A stretch of DNA of 64,000 bases. It comes from Nocardioides sp. (GTDB taxonomy: Bacteria > Actinomycetota > Actinomycetes > Propionibacteriales > Nocardioidaceae). Within the stretch, counting starts at the first letter, position 1. Each line of letters opens with the position of its first letter. Below the pieces are notes generated by a model, which was not told where the DNA came from, did not search any database, and saw nothing but the letters and a program-made list of their open reading frames with translations. A program made the position numbers and the translations under genes. The DNA lies in contig JAUYLL010000075.1 of the NCBI GenBank assembly GCA_030698375.1, positions 20,004 to 84,003 of the forward strand, read 5' to 3'. Below are positions 8,104 to 16,823 of this stretch, piece by piece.

Positions 8104-9264
8104 TCAGAGACGTTCGATGATCGTCACGTTGGCCTGCCCGCCGCCCTCGCACATCGTCTGCAGGCCGTACCGCCCGCCGGTGCGCTCGAGCTCGTGGAGG
8201 AGCGTGCCCATGATCCGGGTTCCGGTCGCACCGATCGGGTGGCCGAGGGCGATGCCCCCGCCGTTGACGTTCACCTTGTCCATCGGGACGTCGAGCTCCT
8301 GGGCCCAGGCCAGCACGACGGAGGCGAAAGCCTCGTTGCACTCGAAGAGGTCGATGTCGTCGATGCTCATGCCGGTCTTCTCCAACGCGTGCCGGGTGGC
8401 CCGGATCGGCCCGGTGAGCATCCACACCGGGTCGTCGCCGCGCACCGTCAGGTGGTGGATGCGGGCACGGGGGGTGAGCCCGTGGTCGCGGACCGCCTGC
8501 TCCGAGGCGATGAGCATCGCCGAGGAGGCGTCACAGATCTGCGAGGCCACCGCGGCGGTGATCCGACCGCCCTCGGCGAGCGGCTGCAGCCCGGCCATCT
8601 TCTCCAGCGACGTACCGCGGCGGGGGCACTCGTCGGTGGTGAAGTCGCCGACGGGGACGATCTCACGCTCGAAGCGGCCCTCGTCGATCGCGGTCAGGGC
8701 CCGCTCGTGGGAGCGGAGCGCGAACTCCTCCATCGCCTCGCGGCTGATGTCCCACTTCTCCGCGATCATCTCCGCGCTGCGGAACTGCGAGACCTCCTGG
8801 TCGCCGTACCGCGCCTGCCAGCCCGGCGACTCCGCGAAGGGGGTCGAGAAGCCGTACTGCTGGGCGACCAGCATGGCCGCCGAGATCGGGATCGCCGACA
8901 TGTTCTGCAGGCCGCCGGCGACGACGAGGTCCTGCGTCCCCGACATCACGCCCTGGGCGGCGAAGTGGACCGCCTGCTGGGAGGAGCCGCACTGCCGGTC
9001 GATGGTGACGCCGGGGACCTCGTCGGGGAGGCCGGCGACCAGCCAGGCGGTGCGGGCCACGTCACCGGCCTGCGAGCCGATGGTGTCGCAGCACCCCATC
9101 ACGACGTCGTCGACGGCCGACGGGTCGACACCGGTGCGGTCGACGAGGGCGCGCAGCACGTGCGCGCCAAGGTCGGCGGAGTGCACGTCGGCGAGCGAAC
9201 CGCCGCGCTTGCCGACGGGGGTGCGGACGGCGTCGACGATGTAGGCCTCGGGGCGGCTGGTCAT
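8104..9264 (-). CDS. fadA6: Acetyl-CoA acyltransferase FadA6
   Basis: 386-residue thiolase, the same length as Mtb FadA6 (Rv3556c), which cleaves C/D-ring-derived 3-oxoacyl-CoA. The catalytic triad is present: C92 in DRQCGSSQQA, H342 in GGGIALGHP and C372 in TMCEGG. GAGGA precedes the ATG by 6 nt. It follows kstR2 after 58 bp; an open frame linking the two contains no sensible protein. Likely co-transcribed with fadE30-ipdF-kstR2. Confidence 0.92.
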   Translation of the reverse strand: MTSRPEAYIVDAVRTPVGKRGGSLADVHSADLGAHVLRALVDRTGVDPSAVDDVVMGCCDTIGSQAGDVARTAWLVAGLPDEVPGVTIDRQCGSSQQAVHFAAQGVMSGTQDLVVAGGLQNMSAIPISAAMLVAQQYGFSTPFAESPGWQARYGDQEVSQFRSAEMIAEKWDISREAMEEFALRSHERALTAIDEGRFEREIVPVGDFTTDECPRRGTSLEKMAGLQPLAEGGRITAAVASQICDASSAMLIASEQAVRDHGLTPRARIHHLTVRGDDPVWMLTGPIRATRHALEKTGMSIDDIDLFECNEAFASVVLAWAQELDVPMDKVNVNGGGIALGHPIGATGTRIMGTLLHELERTGGRYGLQTMCEGGGQANVTIIERL

Positions 9265-9322
9265 GGTGGGTCCTCGGGGGTCGCGGGTGGTCATGCGGGT
9301 CAGTTCGGTCGGGCCAGGTCGA

Positions 9323-9925
9323 TCAGGACGCGCGGGCGCCGAGCCCGTCGAGCAGGATGGCGAGGTACTGCTCGGCCACCTCGGTGGCGCCGAGCGGGCC
9401 GCCGGGCCGGTACCAGCCGACGGCGACCCAGACGGTGTCGCGGATGAAGCGGTAGGTGAGCACCGGGTCGAGGTCGTCCCGCAGGGCGCCGGTGCGGATG
9501 CCCTCGTTGATGAGGTCCGACCACATCGTCTGGAAGCGCTCGTTGTTCTCCCGCAGGTAGGCGAAGCGGTCGTCGGCCGCGAGCGCGCCGGCGTCGTTCT
9601 GGAAGATCGCCACCGCCGGGCGGTCGCGGTCGATGGCCGCGAACGAGATGTGCACCAGGCGCTCGAGCTTGGTCCGCACGTCGTCCTCGGAGGCGATGAC
9701 CGCGTCGTACTCGGCGAACAGACCGGCCTGGAAGGTCGAGAGGATCTCGTCGACCATCGACTCTTTGGAGTCGAAGTGGTGGTAGAGGCTCCCCGAGAGG
9801 ATCCCGGCCGCGTCGGCGATGTCACGCACCGTCGTGGTCTTGTAGCCACGCTCGGCGAAGAGGTCCGCCGCGATGCGGAGAAGCTCGGCGCGCCGCGACG
9901 GCGCGGGGACGGGGGCCGCGGCCAC
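9323..9925 (-). CDS. kstR2: TetR-family repressor KstR2
   Basis: 200-residue TetR regulator, the size of Mtb KstR2 (Rv3557c). The helix-turn-helix (about 32-51) carries the hallmark TVRDIADAAGILSGSLYHHF, and the C-terminal YRFIRDTVWVAVGWYRPGGPL is typical of KstR2. It represses HIP-catabolic genes and is released by HIP-CoA in characterised actinobacteria. GTG start placed 1 nt after the ipdF stop. The perfect KstR2 box at 11966-11979 in front of the operon predicts autoregulation. Confidence 0.93.
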   Translation of the reverse strand: MAAAPVPAPSRRAELLRIAADLFAERGYKTTTVRDIADAAGILSGSLYHHFDSKESMVDEILSTFQAGLFAEYDAVIASEDDVRTKLERLVHISFAAIDRDRPAVAIFQNDAGALAADDRFAYLRENNERFQTMWSDLINEGIRTGALRDDLDPVLTYRFIRDTVWVAVGWYRPGGPLGATEVAEQYLAILLDGLGARAS

Positions 9926-9926
9926 C

Positions 9927-10763
9927 TCAGGCTCGCTGGCTGCTCGTGGAGACGACCTCGCCGGTGAGGTACGACGCGTACTCGCTGGCGAGGAAGACCA
10001 TCACGTTCGCGACCTCCCAGGGCTCCGCTGCACGCCCGAACGCCTCACGCTGGGTGAGTGTGTCGAGCAGCTCGTCGGAGGTGACCTTCGCCAGGAAGGG
10101 GTGCATCGCCAGGCTCGGTGAGACGGCATTGACGCGGATCCCGTGCGGAGCGACGTCGAGCGCGGCGCAGCGCGTGAGCGCCATGACTCCGGCCTTGGCC
10201 GCGGCGTAGTGGGCCTGCCCTTCCTGGGCGCGCCACCCGATCACCGAGGCGTTGTTGACGATCGTGCCCCGGGTGCCGTTGGTGATCATCCGGTTGCTGG
10301 CCGCGCGCACGCAGCGGAAGGTCCCGGTCAGGGTGATGTCGAGGACCCGGCTCCACTGCTCGTCGGTCATCTCGGTGATGGCCGCAGTGCCACCCAGGCC
10401 AGCGTTGTTGATCATCACGTCGACGCCACCGAAGGGCTCGGCCGCGTCGAGCAGTGCCTGCACCTGGGCCTCGTCGGTCACGTCGCACAGCAGGCTGGCC
10501 ACCCGCTCGCCGCCGAACTCCTCGGCCAGCGTCGCGTGCGCCTCGGCGACGCGGCGCTCGTGGGTGTCGCTGAGTACGACCGCGCGGGCACCCTCCTCAA
10601 GCACCCGTCGGGTGACGGCGGCACCGATGCCGGCGCCAGCAGCCGCGGTCACGACCACGACCTTGTCGCGCAGGAGGCCGTGCCCCTCGACGTACGGCGG
10701 GACCGGCTGCTGGGGACGCCGACGCAGGGCCGGGTCCTCCTGGGCGGTGTGGGGAGTGCTCAT
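9927..10763 (-). CDS. ipdF: 5-hydroxy-HIP-CoA-type dehydrogenase IpdF (SDR)
   Basis: 278-residue SDR oxidising the ring hydroxyl of the HIP-CoA derivative (Mtb Rv3559c). Seen: an N-terminal extension of about 30 residues, the modified nucleotide loop TAAAGAGIG (39-47), NNAG (119-122), S173, Y186 and K190. The ATG overlaps the fadE30 stop by 4 bp, and the ribosome-binding site lies inside fadE30. Second gene of fadE30-ipdF-kstR2-fadA6. Confidence 0.88.
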   Translation of the reverse strand: MSTPHTAQEDPALRRRPQQPVPPYVEGHGLLRDKVVVVTAAAGAGIGAAVTRRVLEEGARAVVLSDTHERRVAEAHATLAEEFGGERVASLLCDVTDEAQVQALLDAAEPFGGVDVMINNAGLGGTAAITEMTDEQWSRVLDITLTGTFRCVRAASNRMITNGTRGTIVNNASVIGWRAQEGQAHYAAAKAGVMALTRCAALDVAPHGIRVNAVSPSLAMHPFLAKVTSDELLDTLTQREAFGRAAEPWEVANVMVFLASEYASYLTGEVVSTSSQRA

Positions 10764-11953
10764 CCGCGTGCCTCTCGGGGTAGGCCGAGCACCCGCTCGG
10801 CAAGAATGGTGCGTTGGATCTCGTCGGAGCCGCCGTAGATGGTGTCGGCGCGCGAGAAGAGAAAGAGCCGCTGCCAGCCGTCGAGCTCGTACGGCGCCCC
10901 GGCGGTCCGTAGACCGCCCGCGCCGGCGACCGCCATGGCGACCTCGCCGAGCTTCTTGTGCCACCCGGCCCAGACCAGCTTGAAGATCGACCCGGCGCCG
11001 CCACCGGCAGCGGAGTCCTCGCCGCGGCCGACGAGCGCGAGACCGCGCAGCGCCTGGGACCGCATCACCTCGAGCTCGACCCGCAGGGTCAGCAGCCGGT
11101 CGCGCAGGACCGGGTCGTCCCAGCTGCCGTTCTCCTTGGCCAGGGCGACGACGCCCTCGTGCTCGCGGGCGAAGCCGACCACCTGGCCCAGGACGGACAC
11201 GCCGCGCTCGAGCCCGAGCAGCCCCATGGCCACCCCCCAGCCCTTGCCGGGCTCACCGACGACAAGGTCGGCGTCGGTGCGGGCGCCGGTGAAGAAGACC
11301 TCGTTGAACTCCGAGCCGCCGGTCAGCTGCTCGATGGGGCGGACCTCGACACCCTCCTGGTCCAGCGGGACGAGCAGGAAGGACAGGCCGTGGTGGCGCT
11401 GGGACCCGGGCTCGGTGCGGGCGATGACGAACACCCAGTCGGACTGGTGCGCGTTGGAGGTCCACACCTTCTGGCCGTCGATGACCCACTGGTCCCCGTC
11501 GAGACGGGCCTTGGTCTGCACCGCGGCGAGGTCCGACCCGGCGTTCGGCTCGGAGTAGCCCTGGGCCCAGAGCTCCTCGACGGCGACGATCGGGGCGAGG
11601 AAGCGCTCCTGCTGCGCGGGCGTGCCGAAGGCGATGAGCGTGGGGCCGAGCAGCTCCTCGCCGAGGTGGTTCACCCGCGCTGGCGCCTCGGCCCGGGCGT
11701 ACTCCTCGTGGAAGATCACCTGCTGGAGCAGGCTCAGGTCGCGGCCGCCGTGCTCGGTCGGCCAGCCCAGGCAGGTCCATCCGTGCGCGGCGAGGTGCTG
11801 GTTCCAGGCCTTCCGCTCGTCGAAGGCCTCGTGCTCGCGCCCGGGCCCGCCGACACCGCGCAGCCCGGCCCACTCACCGGCGAGGTGGTCGCCGAGCCAC
11901 GCCCGTACCTCTGCACGGAACGCATCGTCGTCTGCCGAGTAGCTCAGGTCCAC
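10760..11953 (-). CDS. fadE30: Acyl-CoA dehydrogenase FadE30
   Basis: 397-residue flavin acyl-CoA dehydrogenase that desaturates the propionyl side chain of HIP-CoA. Seen: YSEPNAGSDLAAV and KVWTSNAHQSDW (substrate/FAD loops) and the C-terminal YGGSDEIQRT...GLPR. The usual MCAD-type Glu before GGS is Gly here; the Glu of LGLERG on the preceding helix is the probable base, as in isovaleryl-CoA dehydrogenase. The GTG at 11953 is preferred over the frame extension to 11974 because the VDLSY beginning matches family N-termini. The KstR2 box ends 12 nt upstream. Confidence 0.9.
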   Translation of the reverse strand: MDLSYSADDDAFRAEVRAWLGDHLAGEWAGLRGVGGPGREHEAFDERKAWNQHLAAHGWTCLGWPTEHGGRDLSLLQQVIFHEEYARAEAPARVNHLGEELLGPTLIAFGTPAQQERFLAPIVAVEELWAQGYSEPNAGSDLAAVQTKARLDGDQWVIDGQKVWTSNAHQSDWVFVIARTEPGSQRHHGLSFLLVPLDQEGVEVRPIEQLTGGSEFNEVFFTGARTDADLVVGEPGKGWGVAMGLLGLERGVSVLGQVVGFAREHEGVVALAKENGSWDDPVLRDRLLTLRVELEVMRSQALRGLALVGRGEDSAAGGGAGSIFKLVWAGWHKKLGEVAMAVAGAGGLRTAGAPYELDGWQRLFLFSRADTIYGGSDEIQRTILAERVLGLPREARG

Positions 11954-11965
11954 GGGTGGTAGCCT

Positions 11966-11979
11966 ACCAAGCACTTGTT
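11966..11979. promoter_or_regulatory. KstR2 operator, perfect consensus match
   Basis: ACCAAGCACTTGTT fits AnCAAGnnCTTGnT at every fixed position. It lies between the divergent fadE30 (start 11953) and fadD3 (start 12003) and so can control fadE30-ipdF-kstR2-fadA6 and fadD3-fadE31-32-33 together. The matching Mtb divergent region between fadE30 and fadD3 is a known KstR2 target. Confidence 0.82.
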
Positions 11980-12002
11980 CGGGCTACAGGAGGTGCTCAT
12001 CG

Positions 12003-13574
12003 GTGAACCTCACGCAGACAGGACGACCGCGTGGCAGCGCTGATGGGACCCCGACCCTGCCTGGGGTCCTGCGGGCCGCGGCAGCGACCCATGGCGAGCG
12101 GCCGGCCTACGTCGAAGACGGCACGTCCCTGTCGTTCGCCGACCTGCTCGACCGCGTGCGCGAGGCCGCCCGCCGCCTCGTGGCCCTCGGCGTCACGCCC
12201 GGCGACCGGGTCTGCCTCTGGGCCCCCAACAGCGTGGCGTGGGTGGTGGCGGGACTCGCCGCGACGTACGCCGGCGGGGTGCTCGTGCCGGTCAACTCGC
12301 GCTACACCGCCGCCGAGGTCGCCGAGATCGTCGAGCGGACCGATGCTGCCGCCGTCCTGGTGGCAGACGGATTCCTCGGCCGCACCCAGCTGGCCGACCT
12401 CACCGCGCAGCAGGTGCCGGAGCGGACCGCGGTCGTCGACCTCGCCCGGCTCGAGGACCTCTCCCCCGGCGCGGTCACGGTCGAGGACGTCGATGGTCGC
12501 GCCGACGCCGTCGGTCCCGACGACGTGGCCGACATTCTCTTCACCTCGGGCACGACGGGTCGCTCCAAGGGCGCGATGTCGGCCCACCGGCAGACCGTCG
12601 GCGTCGCGCGCGTCTGGGGCGAGCTGGGGGGCGTGACCGCCGACGACCGCTACCTCGTGGTCAACCCGTTCTTCCACTCCTTCGGCTACAAGGTCGGCAT
12701 CGTCACCGGCCTGGTCACCGGGGCGACGCTCTATCCCGTCGCCACCTTCGACCTCGATGCCACGATGCGGCTGGTCCAGGACGCCGCGATCACCGTGCTG
12801 CCGGGCGCACCCACGATCTACCAGTCGCTGCTGACGGCGCCGGAGCGGTCGTCGTACGACCTGTCGTCGTTGCGCCTGGCCGTCACCGGCGCGGCCGTGA
12901 TCCCCGTCGTGCTCATCGAGCGGATGCGCGAGGAGCTGGCCATCGACCAGGTCGTCACGGCCTTCGGCATGACCGAGTGCGTCGTGGCCACGATGTGCCG
13001 CGCCGGCGACCCCGCCGAACTGGTCGCGACAACCTGCGGACGCGCGGTGCCCGGCATGGACACCAGGATCGCCACGCCCGGCGGCAACGACGCCCTGCCG
13101 GCCGGCGAGGAGGGCGAGCTGCTGCTGCGCGGGCCCTGGGTCACGCTGGGCTACCTCGACGACCCGGAGGCCACCGCCGAGGCGATCGACGACGACGGGT
13201 GGCTGCACACCGGCGACATCGGCACCCTCGACGAGGCCGGCAACCTGCGGATCACCGATCGACTCAAGGACATGTACATCTCCGGCGGCTTCAACGTCTA
13301 CCCCGCGGAGGTCGAGCAGGTCCTCCTGCGGCTCGACGGCGTCGCCGACGTCGCCGTGGTCGGGCTGCCCGACGAGCGCATGGGCGAGGTCGGCCATGCC
13401 TTCGTCGTCCGCGCACCCGACGCCGACCTGAGCCCCGACGCAGTGGTCGCGCACGCCCGCGAGCACCTGGCGAACTTCAAGGTGCCCCGCAGCGTGGGCT
13501 TCCTCGACGCACTCCCCCGCAACCTGTCCGGCAAGGTGCTCAAGACCGAGCTGCGCGCGCAGCACGGCGCCTGA
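12003..13574 (+). CDS. fadD3: HIP-CoA ligase FadD3
   Basis: 523-residue ANL-superfamily acyl-CoA synthetase that activates HIP (the C/D-ring propionate) with ATP and CoA, producing the KstR2 inducer. Seen: P-loop TSGTTGRSKG (181-190), FGMTE, the hinge region WLHTGDIG...RLKDMYISGG, and C-terminal catalytic K511 in LSGKVLK. AGGAGG ends 9 nt before the GTG start. First gene of a + strand operon with three acyl-CoA dehydrogenases. Confidence 0.92.
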   Translation: MNLTQTGRPRGSADGTPTLPGVLRAAAATHGERPAYVEDGTSLSFADLLDRVREAARRLVALGVTPGDRVCLWAPNSVAWVVAGLAATYAGGVLVPVNSRYTAAEVAEIVERTDAAAVLVADGFLGRTQLADLTAQQVPERTAVVDLARLEDLSPGAVTVEDVDGRADAVGPDDVADILFTSGTTGRSKGAMSAHRQTVGVARVWGELGGVTADDRYLVVNPFFHSFGYKVGIVTGLVTGATLYPVATFDLDATMRLVQDAAITVLPGAPTIYQSLLTAPERSSYDLSSLRLAVTGAAVIPVVLIERMREELAIDQVVTAFGMTECVVATMCRAGDPAELVATTCGRAVPGMDTRIATPGGNDALPAGEEGELLLRGPWVTLGYLDDPEATAEAIDDDGWLHTGDIGTLDEAGNLRITDRLKDMYISGGFNVYPAEVEQVLLRLDGVADVAVVGLPDERMGEVGHAFVVRAPDADLSPDAVVAHAREHLANFKVPRSVGFLDALPRNLSGKVLKTELRAQHGA

Positions 13575-13606
13575 GCACCCGCACCACCCGTCCCCGAGGA
13601 GCACCC

Positions 13607-15268
13607 GTGGATCTGACCCTCAGCGAGTCCGAGCTGGCCTTCCAGGCCGAGGCCCGGGAGTGGCTGCGCGCCCACGTGCCGCCCGACCCCCTGCCCTCGA
13701 TGGACACGCCCGACGGCTTCCGCGCCCACCAGGAGTGGGAGGCACAGCTCGCCGAGGCCCGCTGGTCGGTCGTCTCGTGGCCGGAGGCCTACCACGGTCG
13801 TGAGGCCTCGCTCGTGGAGTGGGTGATCTTCGAAGAGGAGTACTACCGCGCCGGAGCGCCCGGACGCGTCTCCCAGAACGGCATCTTCCTGCTCGCGCCG
13901 ATTCTCTTCGAACACGGCACCCAGGAGCAGCAGGACCGCTTCCTGCCCACCATGGCCACTGGTGAGCAGATCTGGGCACAGGCCTGGTCCGAGCCCGAGG
14001 CCGGGTCCGACCTGGCGTCGCTGCGCTCGACCGCGCGGCGTGACGACGAGCGGGGCGGCTGGGTGCTCAACGGCCAGAAGACGTGGTCCTCCCGCGCCTC
14101 CTTCGCCCACTGGGGGTTCGGTCTCTTCCGCTCCGACCCCGATGCCCAGCGCCACCAGGGGCTCACCTACTTCCTCTTCCCGCTCGACGCCCCCGGCCTC
14201 ACGGTCCGGCCGATCGCCCAGCTCGACGGCGAGCCCGGGTTCGCCGAGCTCTTCCTCGACGACGTGTTCGTCCCGGACTCCGACGTCCTCGGTGCCCCCG
14301 GGGACGGCTGGCGGGTGGCGATGAGCACCGCCGGCAACGAGCGTGGCCTGTCGCTGCGCTCCCCCGGCCGGTTCTGCGCCGCCGCCGACCGGCTCGTCGC
14401 GGCGTACGCCGAGGCGCCGGAGGAGCTGCGCGCGCCCGTGACCGACCGCGTCGCCGACGCCTGGATGCGGGCGCAGGCCTACCGCTTCTACACCTGGGGC
14501 ACCGTCACCCGACTCGCCGGCGGCGGCGACGTCGGCGCCGCCGGCTCGGTCAACAAGGTCTTCTGGTCCGAGCTCGACGTCGCGCTGCACGAGACCGCGC
14601 TCGACCTGCGCGGGGCCGACGCGGAGCTTCCGTCGCCATGGCTGGACGGCTACACGTTCTCGCTCTCTGGGCCGATCTACGCCGGCACCAACGAGATCCA
14701 GCGCAACATCGTCGCCGAGCGCATCCTCGGACTCCCCCGGGAGCCCAAGGGCACCCGGCCCAGCGGAAAGGCAGCGGCCCAGTGCGGTTCGAGCCCACCA
14801 GCGAGCAGCGCGCCTTCGTCGCGTCCCTCGCCCGCCACCTCCCCGGCGCCGCCCCGGTCGGCGCCGCCCGCGCGTGGGCCGAGGGCGACAGCGGCCCCGG
14901 GCGCGCGCTCTGGAGCCGTCTGGCGGAGCAGGGCGTGGGTGCCCTCCTCGTGCCCGAGGAGCACGATGGCATGGGCGCGACCCCTGTCGAGATGGTCCTT
15001 GCCCTCGAGGTCCTCGGTCGGTACGCCGTCCCCGGGCCGTGGGTGGAGTCCGCGGCCTACCTGCCCCTCGCCCTGGCCGACGGCGACGCGGTGGCCGGGC
15101 TCGCCGGGGGCGAGATCGGGTCCGTCGCGGTGCCGCCGCACGCGCCGTACGCCCTGGACGCCGACGTGGCCGACCACCTCTTCCTCGTCTCCGACGGCCG
15201 CCTCACCCGCGCGACGCCCGGCGAGGCCGTCGGGTCCGTGGACGGGGCCCGGCGCCTCCACGCCGTGA
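13607..15268 (+). CDS. fadE31: Acyl-CoA dehydrogenase FadE31, with no stop codon before fadE32
   Basis: The recognisable protein is about 383 residues (13607 to about 14755): WSEPEAGSDLASL, KTWSSRASFAHW, TAGNERGLSL (the Glu of NER is the likely base) and a normal family end [22 protein letters not shown]. FadE31 is linked to late HIP/MOODA-CoA oxidation and pairs with FadE32 or FadE33. GAGGA precedes the GTG. Oddity: no stop follows the family end. The frame runs 170 more codons, out of frame over fadE32, to a TGA at 15266-15268, and that extension looks like compositional shadow rather than protein. Either it is a genuine long overlap, or a base is missing or extra near 14750-14782. The correct 3' end is uncertain. 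Confidence 0.75.
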   Translation: MDLTLSESELAFQAEAREWLRAHVPPDPLPSMDTPDGFRAHQEWEAQLAEARWSVVSWPEAYHGREASLVEWVIFEEEYYRAGAPGRVSQNGIFLLAPILFEHGTQEQQDRFLPTMATGEQIWAQAWSEPEAGSDLASLRSTARRDDERGGWVLNGQKTWSSRASFAHWGFGLFRSDPDAQRHQGLTYFLFPLDAPGLTVRPIAQLDGEPGFAELFLDDVFVPDSDVLGAPGDGWRVAMSTAGNERGLSLRSPGRFCAAADRLVAAYAEAPEELRAPVTDRVADAWMRAQAYRFYTWGTVTRLAGGGDVGAAGSVNKVFWSELDVALHETALDLRGADAELPSPWLDGYTFSLSGPIYAGTNEIQRNIVAERILGLPREPKGTRPSGKAAAQCGSSPPASSAPSSRPSPATSPAPPRSAPPARGPRATAAPGARSGAVWRSRAWVPSSCPRSTMAWARPLSRWSLPSRSSVGTPSPGRGWSPRPTCPSPWPTATRWPGSPGARSGPSRCRRTRRTPWTPTWPTTSSSSPTAASPARRPARPSGPWTGPGASTP

Positions 15269-15750
15269 CCGCCGGTGACCCGGTCGAGGCCGCCGACCTC
15301 GACGCCGCCTTCGACACCGCCGTGCTCGCGACCGCCGCCCAGCTCCTCGGCTGCGGTGAGCGACTGCTCGCCGACACGGTCGCCTACGTCAAGCAGCGCC
15401 GCCAGTTCGGCCGCGAGATCGGCTCCTACCAGGCGATCAAGCACCAGCTCGCCGACGTGCGCATCGCGCTCGACTTCGCCCGGCCGCTCGTGCACGGCGC
15501 CGCCCTCGGCGGCCCCGATGACCGGGCCCGGGACGTCTCCGCCGCCAAGGCGGCCTCCGCCGACGCCGCCTACCTCGCCTCGCGCGTCGGGCTGCAGGCC
15601 CACGGCGCCATCGGCTACACCCGCGAGTACGACCTGAGCGTGTGGATCACCAAGGTCCGCGCGCTGGTCAGCGCCTGGGGCACCCCGGCGTACCACCGCC
15701 GACGGGTCCTCGAGAGCCTCGTCGCCCGGCCCACGACCTTGGAGGCCTGA
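14782..15750 (+). CDS. fadE32: Acyl-CoA dehydrogenase FadE32
   Basis: 322 residues, the short partner-type acyl-CoA dehydrogenase. Seen: LVPEEHDGMGATPVEMV, VAYVKQRRQFGREIGSYQAIKHQLAD and GAIGYTREYDLSVW; the catalytic Glu positions of FadE31-type subunits are absent, as expected for the non-catalytic half of an alpha2beta2 enzyme. GTG 14782 is preceded by GGAAAGG at about 11 nt. The reading frame stays open well upstream of this GTG, through the 3' half of fadE31, so a one-base shift would fuse FadE31 to FadE32. Overlaps fadE33 by 1 bp. Confidence 0.85.
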   Translation: MRFEPTSEQRAFVASLARHLPGAAPVGAARAWAEGDSGPGRALWSRLAEQGVGALLVPEEHDGMGATPVEMVLALEVLGRYAVPGPWVESAAYLPLALADGDAVAGLAGGEIGSVAVPPHAPYALDADVADHLFLVSDGRLTRATPGEAVGSVDGARRLHAVTAGDPVEAADLDAAFDTAVLATAAQLLGCGERLLADTVAYVKQRRQFGREIGSYQAIKHQLADVRIALDFARPLVHGAALGGPDDRARDVSAAKAASADAAYLASRVGLQAHGAIGYTREYDLSVWITKVRALVSAWGTPAYHRRRVLESLVARPTTLEA

Positions 15751-16802
15751 TGCACTTCGCCCTCACCGAGGAGCAGTCCGAGCTCGCCAGCACGGTGCGC
15801 TCGCTGCTCGCCAAGCGTGCGGACTCCGCGGCGGTACGCGCCGCGAGCGCCTCCGACCAGGGGTACGACAGCGCCCTCTGGCAGGTGCTCTGCGAGCAGG
15901 TCGGCGTCGCCGCCCTCGCCGTGCCGGAGGAGCACGACGGCGCGGGCTTCACGCTCTTCGAGAGCCTCGTCGTCCTCGAGGAGCTCGGACGCTCCCTCGC
16001 CCCCAGCCCGCTGCTGGCCTCCCTTGTCGCGGCCGAGGCGCTGCTGGTCGACGTCGGCGCGGTCGCACGGGAGCTCCTGCCTCAGCTCGCCGCCGGCGCG
16101 GTCGCGACGCTCGCCCTCGCGCCTGCCGAGGTCCGCGCCAGGCCTGCAGCCGAGGGCTGGGTGCTCAGCGGCACCGCACGCGACGTCCTCGACGGTGACC
16201 GGGCCGAGGTCCTGCTCGTCCTGGCCACGACCGAGGACGGCACCGACCTGTTCGCCGTGGACCCGGCGGACGTCCCCGCGACCTGGGTTCCGACGATGGA
16301 CCAGAGCCTGCGGCTGGCCGACCTCGAACTCGAGGGGGTGTCCGCCCGCCTGGTCAATGCTCATGGCGCCGCGGTCGCCGGCCGTGCAGCACTCGTGGGC
16401 GCCACCGCCACCGCCGCGCTCCAGGTCGGCTGCGCGCAGCGCGCCCTCGACATGACGGTGGCCTACACCAAGGAGCGGGAGCAGTTCGGGCGCCCGATTG
16501 GCTCGTTCCAGGCTCTCAAGCATCGGATGGCCGACATGCTCGCCCTCGTGGAGATGGCCCGCTCGGCCTCGTGGGCAGCGTCGTACGCCGTGTCCACCGG
16601 GTCCCCGGACGCCGAGCGGCTGACCCACGTCGCGGCGTCCTACTGCGGCGACGCCCTCGACCACGTCGCGGGCGAGACCGTCCAGATGCACGGTGGCATC
16701 GCGATCACCTGGGAGCACGACGCCCAGCTGGTGTTCAAGCGCGCCCACGCGCTCGGACAGCTCTTCGGCCAGGCCCACGAGCACCGCGCCGCACTGGCCT
16801 GA
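15750..16802 (+). CDS. fadE33: Acyl-CoA dehydrogenase FadE33
   Basis: 350 residues, similar in type to FadE32: VPEEHDGAGFTLFESLVVLEE, VAYTKEREQFGRPIGSFQALKHRMAD and MHGGIAITWEHDAQLVF. It probably forms the second heteromeric dehydrogenase with FadE31 in degradation of the methyl-branched dioic acid left after C/D-ring opening. GGAGG lies 6 nt before the ATG, which shares one base with the fadE32 stop. Last gene of the fadD3 operon; it converges on hsaB with 21 bp between. Confidence 0.88.
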   Translation: MHFALTEEQSELASTVRSLLAKRADSAAVRAASASDQGYDSALWQVLCEQVGVAALAVPEEHDGAGFTLFESLVVLEELGRSLAPSPLLASLVAAEALLVDVGAVARELLPQLAAGAVATLALAPAEVRARPAAEGWVLSGTARDVLDGDRAEVLLVLATTEDGTDLFAVDPADVPATWVPTMDQSLRLADLELEGVSARLVNAHGAAVAGRAALVGATATAALQVGCAQRALDMTVAYTKEREQFGRPIGSFQALKHRMADMLALVEMARSASWAASYAVSTGSPDAERLTHVAASYCGDALDHVAGETVQMHGGIAITWEHDAQLVFKRAHALGQLFGQAHEHRAALA

Positions 16803-16823
16803 GGCCAGTCGGCGCCCCGTCGC

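Noticed and set aside
7095..9447. Long open frames antisense to the GNAT and fadA6 genes
   Set aside because: They are compositional shadows: Arg/Gly/Val-rich, without family motifs, lying opposite genes with complete catalytic motifs.
11997..13604. 535-codon open frame antisense to fadD3
   Set aside because: No recognisable domain; fadD3 on the other strand has the full AMP-ligase motif set and a good ribosome-binding site.
13607..15268. fadE31 as a pseudogene
   Set aside because: All conserved acyl-CoA dehydrogenase segments up to the family C-terminus are intact; only the stop codon position is abnormal.
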